9,632 bases of DNA, from NCBI GenBank assembly GCA_012514925.1, contig JAAYZI010000215.1:1-9632 (forward strand), read 5' to 3'. This DNA comes from Deltaproteobacteria bacterium (GTDB lineage Bacteria; Bdellovibrionota_C; UBA2361; JAAYZI01). Below, piece after piece: positions 1 to 5,828 of the stretch. The first letter of the stretch is position 1, and each line of letters begins with the position of its first letter. Position numbers and translations under genes: made by a program. The notes under the pieces are model-generated. The model did not search any database, was not told where the DNA came from, and saw only the letters and a list, made by a program, of their open reading frames with translations.

Positions 1-18
1 ACTTTCTCCAGAGAAAGT
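1..18. repeat. 18-bp palindrome, copy 1
   Basis: The sequence ACTTTCTCCAGAGAAAGT has two perfect 8-nt complementary arms around a central CA. It is identical at all 18 bases to the copies at 220-237 and 1556-1573. The following bases (19-40) resemble the flanks of the other two copies: AAATTTATATAAAACGTA here against AATATTCATATAAACAGGTA in copy 2. The unit therefore seems to extend about 20 bp to the right. This copy sits at the window edge, so its left context is unseen. Confidence 0.85.
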
Positions 19-69
19 AAATTTATATAAAACGTAAGGCCATTCAATCTGGTACGACCTAAATATTGG

Positions 70-152
70 CCTTGTCGCATATGCATATCTCGCGCAAAAG
101 ATAGACAAATTAAACTAGTATGCTACGCGCGAGATATGTATATGTAACAAGG
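70..152. repeat. Long imperfect dyad: 26-nt arms, 31-nt loop
   Basis: The left arm (70-95) begins CCTTGTCGCATATG and ends CTCGCGC. The right arm (127-152) begins GCGCGAGATATG and ends AACAAGG. The arms are complementary at 23 of 26 positions, and at least some mismatches would be G-U pairs in RNA. The left arm itself contains the palindrome ATATGCATAT. No U-run follows on either strand, so it does not look like an ordinary intrinsic terminator. It could be a regulatory RNA structure, an operator pair or a small palindromic mobile element. The sequence alone does not decide. Confidence 0.8.
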
Positions 153-219
153 TTTAATAAAAGCCCAGGTTAGCAGAGACTGTTTTCCCGGTGATGGCTG
201 ACGGTGGCGCGAAGTCTTC

Positions 220-237
220 ACTTTCTCCAGAGAAAGT
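220..237. repeat. 18-bp palindrome, copy 2
   Basis: Identical to the palindromes at 1-18 and 1556-1573. It is preceded by TTC, as is copy 3, and followed by AATATTCATATAAACAGGTACGA, part of which matches the flanks of the other copies. It lies 70 bp upstream of the carboxypeptidase start. That suits a protein-binding operator or a 5'-leader structure, but could also be an interspersed extragenic repeat. Confidence 0.88.
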
Positions 238-307
238 AATATTCATATAAACAGGTACGAGTTTGCTAGGGTATTTTACTTAATTTAATAAATTCAGGCA
301 GTTAAAA

Positions 308-1450
308 ATGGTATTGATAAGATTTTTTTTGATGCTCTTTGCTATGCTTCCGCTTGTTGCTGGAGCTACTGACGCTGCTAACTCTCCCGACGGTAGCGAG
401 GCATGCCAAGCGGAGCTGTTGGTCGAACCTGCCACCAACACGATTTTCTTTGAAAAAAATGCCGATGAGCCGCTACCTCCCGCATCTATGGTCAAACTGA
501 TGACGGCCTACGTGGTGCTTAAACAGGTCGAAGACGAACTGGTGGATCTAAATGACACCGTCACGACTTCTGCCGCGGCTTCAAAAATTGGCGGCTCACA
601 GGTGTACCTTAAACAGGGTGAGCAATTTAGCGTGCAAGAGATGCTCGAGGCCATACTAGTGCAGTCCGCCAACGATGCGGCCTATGCCTTGGCGGAGCAT
701 ATCGGAGGCAGTTCAGGCGGGTTTGTAGAGATGATGCGCGCCGACGCCAAAGCTTTAGAAATGAACTCCAGTGATTTTCAAACCCCTCATGGATTACCAC
801 CAGCCAAAGACCAAAGCCCCGATTTAGTCTCTGCTCGTGATTTTGCGAAACTTTCAACCGTCTTATTGCACAAATTCCCCCAAATTTTGCAGTACACCGC
901 AATGTCAGAAAAAGGTTTCCGCGGAGACACTTTCATGATGCGCAACCACAATCATTTGGTCAGAAGCTATCCCGGTTGCGATGGTCTAAAGACAGGCTTT
1001 TACTCTAAAGCTGGTTTTTGTGTGGCTGTCACCGCTCAAAAAAATAACCTACGCATGCTGGCGATCCTAATGGGCTGCAAAAGTCGGCGTGAGCGAGATC
1101 AGGAAGCAGCGCGCCTGCTCTCGCTTGGGTTCTCCAAATATCGCCCACTCAAACTGATAGCAAAAGATGCGCCTGCCGGGCAGATGCTTAAGATCAAAAA
1201 TGGCGTCGAAAAAGAAGTTATGCCGCTGGCACTCGAGAGTCTAAGCGGAATGGTGCCAATTGGATCCGAGAAAATGATTGAAAGAAAGTACAACCTCTGC
1301 GAACCTCCACAAGCACCAGTTAAGGCGGGCACACCCTGCGGGTCCATGAGCTTTTACGTAGGAGATCGCAAAATAGGAGAGGTCGCCCTATTCATCCCAA
1401 ATGACATCGCTAAACTTGGGCTTATGGGTCGTATACTTCGAATCTTCTAA
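308..1450 (+). CDS. dacA: D-alanyl-D-alanine carboxypeptidase (peptidase S11, PBP5/6 type)
   Basis: This penicillin-binding protein should remove the terminal D-Ala from peptidoglycan pentapeptides in the periplasm, which limits cross-linking. The 380-aa product begins with a signal peptide (MVLIRFF, then a hydrophobic stretch ending near VAGA at residues 17-20). All three active-site motifs of the serine D,D-peptidase family are visible: S60-M-V-K63 with the nucleophilic serine, S120-A-N122, and K228-T-G230. Residues from about 290 to the end match the position of the PBP5 C-terminal beta-domain. The last 16 residues (NDIAKLGLMGRILRIF) could form the amphipathic membrane anchor typical of this class. 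Length is normal for the family. ATG at 308 is the only start that places the signal peptide well; only a weak AGG lies upstream. It converges on the comEC gene. The symbol is generic, and dacC or dacF would fit equally. Confidence 0.93.
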   Translation: MVLIRFFLMLFAMLPLVAGATDAANSPDGSEACQAELLVEPATNTIFFEKNADEPLPPASMVKLMTAYVVLKQVEDELVDLNDTVTTSAAASKIGGSQVYLKQGEQFSVQEMLEAILVQSANDAAYALAEHIGGSSGGFVEMMRADAKALEMNSSDFQTPHGLPPAKDQSPDLVSARDFAKLSTVLLHKFPQILQYTAMSEKGFRGDTFMMRNHNHLVRSYPGCDGLKTGFYSKAGFCVAVTAQKNNLRMLAILMGCKSRRERDQEAARLLSLGFSKYRPLKLIAKDAPAGQMLKIKNGVEKEVMPLALESLSGMVPIGSEKMIERKYNLCEPPQAPVKAGTPCGSMSFYVGDRKIGEVALFIPNDIAKLGLMGRILRIF

Positions 1451-1524
1451 AATTGCGCGATAAATTATACGTAACCGTTCACGTGGGGAATTGATTAAGC
1501 AATTAACCATGCAATTTTGTTTTC
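1449..1524 (+). other. AT-rich nested inverted repeats after the carboxypeptidase gene
   Basis: AAAATTGC (1449-1456) is exactly complementary to GCAATTTT (1511-1518), which is followed by GTTTT. Inside lies a smaller hairpin, AATTG (1489-1493) with CAATT (1500-1504) and a 6-nt loop. This might act as a weak terminator for the carboxypeptidase transcript. The stems are AT-rich and the outer loop is long, so it is a poor intrinsic terminator and I give it low weight. Confidence 0.25.
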
Positions 1525-1539
1525 AGCCTGGGCGGTAAA

Positions 1540-1561
1540 ATTTCACTTTCATTTCACTTTC
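1540..1561. repeat. 11-bp tandem duplication overlapping palindrome copy 3
   Basis: ATTTCACTTTC occurs twice head to tail (1540-1550 and 1551-1561) with no mismatch. The second unit supplies the left part of the palindrome at 1556-1573, so this locus has an extra directly repeated half-site. The other two palindrome copies do not show it, although copy 1 is cut off by the window edge. Confidence 0.85.
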
Positions 1562-1573
1562 TCCAGAGAAAGT
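1556..1573. repeat. 18-bp palindrome, copy 3
   Basis: Identical to the copies at 1-18 and 220-237. It is followed by AATATTTGTGTGAACGGATAC, which shares AATATT and a spaced GTG/ATA-AAC-GG-TAC pattern with copy 2. It lies between two converging genes, 36 bp past the comEC stop. A promoter operator is therefore less likely at this copy than a bidirectional 3'-end hairpin or an interspersed repeat. Confidence 0.88.
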
Positions 1574-1608
1574 AATATTTGTGTGAACGGATACAATTAC
1601 ACTGGTAA

Positions 1609-3177
1609 CTAAGAAAAAAGCCCCTCCTCTAAGAGGAACTCCACATATCTGGCCCAGGCCGTGCGCACACTTATAAGCGCGATTGCAGATAGCGTTATCG
1701 CCAGGCCCCAGCCAACGGGCTCGGCGGCCGCATACTCCCATGCGCTTAACCAGAGCACAGCGTCTCTGAACCATCCCAACGCAGTCGCTACCAGGCCCAG
1801 CAACTTGGCACCGGGATCGCACCCGCTAAGATAGGCTGCTAAAGCGAGGAACCCTCCTTTGCAGCTAAGTGCCGCTGCCAGCGGAGCCACTAACGGGTTC
1901 AACAAGAACCCAACCAATGAAAGCTGACCAAACCAACACAATACCACAAACGAGGTAAAAAGAGACGCATAAATGCAAGCTCTTAAGTATTGCCCAAACA
2001 CACTGCCGCGGCAGCTAAGCCCTAAACAAAGCCCAAAGAGCGCGGCATACGTCAGCTGTAACCCAGGCTCCAGATACGAGCCCGGCCAAATCAACGAAAT
2101 AACCAGGAGCGAAACAATAATCGAATTCAACATTCCACCCGCACGTTCAAAGTTCCTGGCAATTACCACAAAGATGATGGCCAATGCCGCTCTTAGACTA
2201 GAGCCCTCAACACCTACCAAGGCCACAAACCCAAGACCAAGCACCAGCGCACACGCGCGCGCAAGCGCCGGTACATACACCATGCGCACCAACCATCTAA
2301 TCCTTACCAAACAAAACTGAACCACTCCCAGCAAGGCATAGTACACCAAGGTGACCTGATACCCAGAAACCACCAGCAGATGCGCCAAGCCGGTACGCTT
2401 AAATGCCGTTTCGGTGCGGTCACTCAAACGATCCCGTAACCCAATACCCATCGAAAGCAACAACCCTGTTTTTTCGTTATCTCCAAGCCCTGCCACCACA
2501 CGCTGCGCCAAACCCCGCCGAATCCGATACCATAAAGGCGGCGACTGACGATGCGGCCTGGCAGCGTACTGAATCCGGCAGGTCGCGATATATCCGCGGC
2601 GTAACAAAGTAGCTTCATAAGAGAACGGATTAACGCTTTTCTGAATCGACCGCAGCGAAGCTTTTAACACCAGCTCCGAACCTTCCCCTATTTGAGAAAT
2701 ATTCCGCCAGGGCAGGTCAACCGCACGGCAGAGAAGCCGCGATCCCAACAACCCCACGCCCTCTTCTCGCACAGACGCCCTCCCCGGAAGGGCCAACACC
2801 AAGAGCGAAACCTCCACCTCCCCAATCCTACGGTACCTAGGCGGCTGATCCACTCGCACCTCTAAAACATGCATCCCTGCCGGCTCCTTGGGTAATAAAC
2901 TAGGGAAAGCAGCCCACATGGAGAGGATTCCCACCCCGCACGAGAGCAAAAGCACTGCCCCCAACCCAGCTCGGCTGCTATTTGCCCGCCAAAAACCTAT
3001 GCTTAAAACCAGCATAGCCGCGACAAAAGCGGCCCTGCTCGGCAGCCAATAGCTTAAAAGCTGTCCAAACAGAAGCCCAGGCAGATAAAATAAACTAGGA
3101 TAGTAGCTTCTAAGACGGGCCAAAGCACGGCGACTGCCGAGATTGCGCCAAACCGATAAGAAAAAGAAATTCGGCAT
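1609..3177 (-). CDS. comEC: ComEC/Rec2-family membrane channel, short form
   Basis: ComEC proteins carry single-stranded DNA across the inner membrane during natural transformation. From ATG at 3177 the product is 522 aa. Early hydrophobic segments lie at roughly residues 25-100. A soluble OB-like section (about 110-230, MHVLEVRVDQPPRYRR onward) follows, then a multi-spanning competence domain (about 230-500). Family-like motifs are FKRTGLAHLLVVSGYQV, VEGSSLRAALA and LEPGLQLTYAALFGL. The usual SGLHV box reads SGYQV, so the common histidine is absent. The chain ends soon after the last membrane segment, so the C-terminal metallo-beta-lactamase domain of long ComEC proteins (about 750 aa) is missing. 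An open frame extends back to 3366, but those 63 residues are polar, lack family character and overlap the divergent protease gene. No Shine-Dalgarno sequence is seen. Function in DNA uptake is inferred from the family only. Confidence 0.85.
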   Translation of the reverse strand: MPNFFFLSVWRNLGSRRALARLRSYYPSLFYLPGLLFGQLLSYWLPSRAAFVAAMLVLSIGFWRANSSRAGLGAVLLLSCGVGILSMWAAFPSLLPKEPAGMHVLEVRVDQPPRYRRIGEVEVSLLVLALPGRASVREEGVGLLGSRLLCRAVDLPWRNISQIGEGSELVLKASLRSIQKSVNPFSYEATLLRRGYIATCRIQYAARPHRQSPPLWYRIRRGLAQRVVAGLGDNEKTGLLLSMGIGLRDRLSDRTETAFKRTGLAHLLVVSGYQVTLVYYALLGVVQFCLVRIRWLVRMVYVPALARACALVLGLGFVALVGVEGSSLRAALAIIFVVIARNFERAGGMLNSIIVSLLVISLIWPGSYLEPGLQLTYAALFGLCLGLSCRGSVFGQYLRACIYASLFTSFVVLCWFGQLSLVGFLLNPLVAPLAAALSCKGGFLALAAYLSGCDPGAKLLGLVATALGWFRDAVLWLSAWEYAAAEPVGWGLAITLSAIALISVRTAWARYVEFLLEEGLFS

Positions 3178-3273
3178 GCTGCACAAACTGTCATTGCATG
3201 TTAAAGCTAAGGGACCGACCTGCCTTAGTCTATAGGACGGTATTGTGAAGTTTGCTTTTTTGCGGCTAAACGC
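3178..3273. promoter_or_regulatory. Divergent intergenic region (comEC and M48 protease)
   Basis: These 96 bp separate two divergently read starts, so promoters for both genes are expected here. I could not identify a -35/-10 pair of good quality on either strand, and neither start has a purine-rich ribosome-binding site. The assignment rests on gene layout only. Confidence 0.4.
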
Positions 3274-3954
3274 ATGAGATATTCGACACTTTGCTGGCTT
3301 GGTTGCATATTTATATTTGTAAGCTGCGCCGCCCACCCGCCCCGTGGAGAATCCGAGTATAAGCACGGATTATCGGCTTCAAAGTACCTCATCAACACTT
3401 ACGGGGAGTATCAAACTCCATTCGCCAAAGAGTATTTAGGTTACATCAAGGAACGCCTGGTAAGCGCGCTCCCTGCCACTGGAAGCGCCAGGCATCAGTA
3501 CCGTTTCATTTTACTCGACACCAACCAGCCCATGGCCTTTTCGCCAGGTGGCGGTTTTATTATTTTTTCGAAAGGGCTAGTAAAAACCCTTGCCAATGAG
3601 GCAGAGTTTGCATTCGTGCTCTGTCACGAGTTAGCCCACCAGCAGCTGGGGCATACTCAATTTCTGCTTAGAGATGACTCTAAAGGGGGCTACCTCCCCT
3701 ATCAAAACAAGTTGGAGCTTGAAGCCGACAGATACGCGATCGGGCTGATGGCGTTGGCAGGCTACGACCCGCGAGTAGCGGTTTTTGCTCTGACCAGATC
3801 TTACCGCGCCCTCGACCACATCCCGACAGATAACAACTATCCGGATTTAGAGACGCGCTTATCCGCAATTAATCAGAGCATTGAAAATTCAAAATGGCTT
3901 CCACCCGGCACGCTAGACCGCCGCGCCTTTCAAGAGCTGCGCCTGCGGCTGTAA
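3274..3954 (+). CDS. Periplasmic M48-family zinc metalloprotease, probable lipoprotein
   Basis: The 226-aa product has the M48 peptidase hallmarks: the zinc-binding H118-E-L-A-H122 motif within VLCHELAHQQLGH, an upstream FSPGGGFIIFSKGL segment that precedes the active site in this family, and an E148-L-E-A-D152 box expected to hold the third zinc ligand. The N-terminus (MRYSTLCWLGCIFIFVSC) is a short hydrophobic signal ending at C18, consistent with a lipobox, though phenylalanine at -3 is unusual. A periplasmic envelope-quality-control role like that of LoiP/YcaL or BepA is likely. The chain is short and has no TPR domain, which is closer to LoiP than to BepA. It reads divergently from comEC and ends 20 bp from the uvrC stop. 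ATG at 3274 has no visible Shine-Dalgarno sequence; it is chosen because it starts the signal peptide. Confidence 0.88.
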   Translation: MRYSTLCWLGCIFIFVSCAAHPPRGESEYKHGLSASKYLINTYGEYQTPFAKEYLGYIKERLVSALPATGSARHQYRFILLDTNQPMAFSPGGGFIIFSKGLVKTLANEAEFAFVLCHELAHQQLGHTQFLLRDDSKGGYLPYQNKLELEADRYAIGLMALAGYDPRVAVFALTRSYRALDHIPTDNNYPDLETRLSAINQSIENSKWLPPGTLDRRAFQELRLRL

Positions 3955-3974
3955 TTAAGATCGAAGCACAAACC

Positions 3975-5807
3975 CTACTTAATCCGGTCCAGCACCTTTT
4001 GAGCCAACGCCCTTGGCATGCGTCCGGCCTTGGCTATGTCCTCTACGGCAGCGCTGCGCATGCGCTCCACGCTACGGAAAACCGAAAGTAGCCTGCGCTT
4101 ACGCTCTACGCCAAGACCGGAAATTTCATCTAGCACGGATGCATAAACTCGCTTGCTGCGCGTATGTCGATGAAAACTAATTACAAAGCGATGGGCCTCG
4201 TCCCGAATGCGGGCCAGATACTTGGTAACTTCCGAGTCTGGGTCCAACCGTACCGGCTCTTCTACACCCTCTAGGTAAATGCGCTCGGGCTTTGCCTCTG
4301 TTTTTTGCCCGCGCAGGTCTCGCCCGGGCCGATACTTTGCCAAAGCGACTATCTCCAAAGAGATCCCAAGCTCGTTTCTCGCCGCTACAGCCGAGCTAAG
4401 CTGCCCAGCGCCCCCATCGATCAGCAAAAGATCGGGCAGGTCATCATCAGCACTGCCGCGCTTTAGCCTTCGCATCACGACCTCATGCATGGCAGCAAAA
4501 TCATCCGGTTTGCCCTGCTGCGAAATCTTGTAACGCTTGTATGAACGTTTGTCAGCCACGCCGTCATAGAACACCACCAAAGCTCCGACAACATCACTCC
4601 CTTGCAGATTGGAAATGTCCACACACTCAATTCGCCGCGGGATCTGTTTTAACTTTAATAGCTTTGCCAAACCCTTGCCTAATTCAAGTGCACGCTGTTC
4701 GCTGTCAAAAACGCTTACAAAATGCTGCTCGGCGTTTAACTGCGCCAGTTTAATCAGGCGGTATTTCACTCCTTGCTTAGGAAAACTAAGTTCAATTTTT
4801 TCTCCAGCCTTCTCTTTCAACCAGGTGCTTACCATTTCTTGGTTGGTAATCGGCCCAGGCAGCACAATTTCACCCGGAATTTCGCGGTCACCGCCGTAGT
4901 ACTGCGCTAGCGCCGCCTCCAACACTTCAGCATCTGAAATTTGCACCGCACTAAATGAATAATTCACGGTATCAGCCATACGCCCCCGCCTCACCTTTAA
5001 TATTGAGAGCGCCAACAGCTGGTCCTGGCGATAAATCGAAAAGACATCTCTATCCTCAGCTCCCGCGGAGATGTACTTTTGCCCCTTTTTAAAGTTTTTC
5101 AAGATCTCAAGACGATCTCTCAGCAAAGCCGCATCTTCGAAGCGCAGATCCTTTGAAGCGCGCTCCATCTGGGCTTCAAGCTCTTCAACCAAACCCTCCG
5201 TCTTCCCACTTAAAACGGCGATGGCCTGCTTCACCAACACATCATAATCGCTCCTCTCCACCGGTAAGGAACAAGGGCCCACGCAGCGCTTAATCTGGTA
5301 CTCCAGACAGGGACGCTGCCGGTTGTAAAAAACTGTATCAGCGCAGCTCCTAAGCGGGATGGCGCGGTTGATAATATCCAGCATCTGACGCAGTTCGTAG
5401 CTGAAACTGTACGGTCCGAAATACCTAGCGCCATCCTGCTCAACCCTGCGCACTAGTTCGAGCTTAGGCCAGGGCTGATTCTCATCAATGCGAATGCTGA
5501 GATAGGACTTGTCATCTTTAAGGCGGATATTATAGCGCGGCTTGAACTTGTTGATTAAGTCACGCTCTAAAATAAAAGCCTGCTCTTCACTACCAGTCAC
5601 CATCTTTTCAAGACGTGCCGTCTTAGCCATCAAAAAAGCAATCTGCCGTCTGCCATCTCCACCTGCAAAGTAGCTTCTAACACGAGCCCTAAGATCCTTT
5701 GCCTTACCGACATAGATCACCTGCCCCTCGTGATCGTACATCAGGTACACTCCCGGCAAACGGGGGAACTTGGCAATCTGATCTTTTAGCTCGGTAAGAT
5801 CGCTCAT
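3975..5807 (-). CDS. uvrC: UvrC, excinuclease ABC subunit C
   Basis: UvrC makes both incisions beside a DNA lesion during nucleotide excision repair, after UvrA and UvrB have located the damage. The 610-aa product is of normal length and complete. The GIY-YIG nuclease domain (residues 14-95) starts LPGVYLMYD and includes Y32-V-G34, R42 and the acidic EE at 74-75, for the 3' incision. Four cysteines (C155, C167, C175, C179) have the spacing of the UvrC iron-sulphur cluster. A UVR motif (about 203-240) should bind UvrB. The RNase H-like domain for the 5' incision shows D397 in CVDISNLQG, D464 in LIDGGAGQL and H539 in RDEAHRF. A helix-hairpin-helix pair lies at about 558-608. It starts 21 nt after the uvrB stop on the same strand, so co-transcription is likely. 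No Shine-Dalgarno sequence precedes the ATG. Confidence 0.97.
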   Translation of the reverse strand: MSDLTELKDQIAKFPRLPGVYLMYDHEGQVIYVGKAKDLRARVRSYFAGGDGRRQIAFLMAKTARLEKMVTGSEEQAFILERDLINKFKPRYNIRLKDDKSYLSIRIDENQPWPKLELVRRVEQDGARYFGPYSFSYELRQMLDIINRAIPLRSCADTVFYNRQRPCLEYQIKRCVGPCSLPVERSDYDVLVKQAIAVLSGKTEGLVEELEAQMERASKDLRFEDAALLRDRLEILKNFKKGQKYISAGAEDRDVFSIYRQDQLLALSILKVRRGRMADTVNYSFSAVQISDAEVLEAALAQYYGGDREIPGEIVLPGPITNQEMVSTWLKEKAGEKIELSFPKQGVKYRLIKLAQLNAEQHFVSVFDSEQRALELGKGLAKLLKLKQIPRRIECVDISNLQGSDVVGALVVFYDGVADKRSYKRYKISQQGKPDDFAAMHEVVMRRLKRGSADDDLPDLLLIDGGAGQLSSAVAARNELGISLEIVALAKYRPGRDLRGQKTEAKPERIYLEGVEEPVRLDPDSEVTKYLARIRDEAHRFVISFHRHTRSKRVYASVLDEISGLGVERKRRLLSVFRSVERMRSAAVEDIAKAGRMPRALAQKVLDRIK

Positions 5808-5828
5808 ATGACAATTAGACTAGGTAGT

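Larger units (their letters stand above)
1..307. other. Gene-free left flank rich in inverted repeats
   Basis: No convincing gene lies in this stretch; the longest ATG frame on the + strand (from 193) is only 18 codons and ends inside a repeat. The region contains two copies of an 18-bp palindrome (1-18 and 220-237) flanking a long dyad (70-152), followed by an AT-rich leader before the carboxypeptidase start at 308. It presumably holds that gene's promoter. I could not pick a -35/-10 pair with confidence: 263-291 is AT-rich, but its matches to sigma70 consensus are poor. Confidence 0.6.

Noticed and set aside
1..237. CRISPR array suggested by identical repeats
   Set aside because: The copies are only 18 bp, are spaced 219 and 1336 bp apart, and one spacing contains a whole gene. 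There is no regular spacer pattern and no cas gene.
193..249. Short + strand frame of 18 codons starting ATGGCTGACGG and running through palindrome copy 2
   Set aside because: Too short, no ribosome-binding site, and the other palindrome copies do not keep an open frame with a start. The shared peptide-like reading is a by-product of the repeated DNA.
3178..3366. N-terminal extension of the comEC frame by 63 residues
   Set aside because: It overlaps the divergent M48 gene including its signal peptide, has no family-like sequence, and a good ATG followed by the expected N-terminal region exists at 3177.
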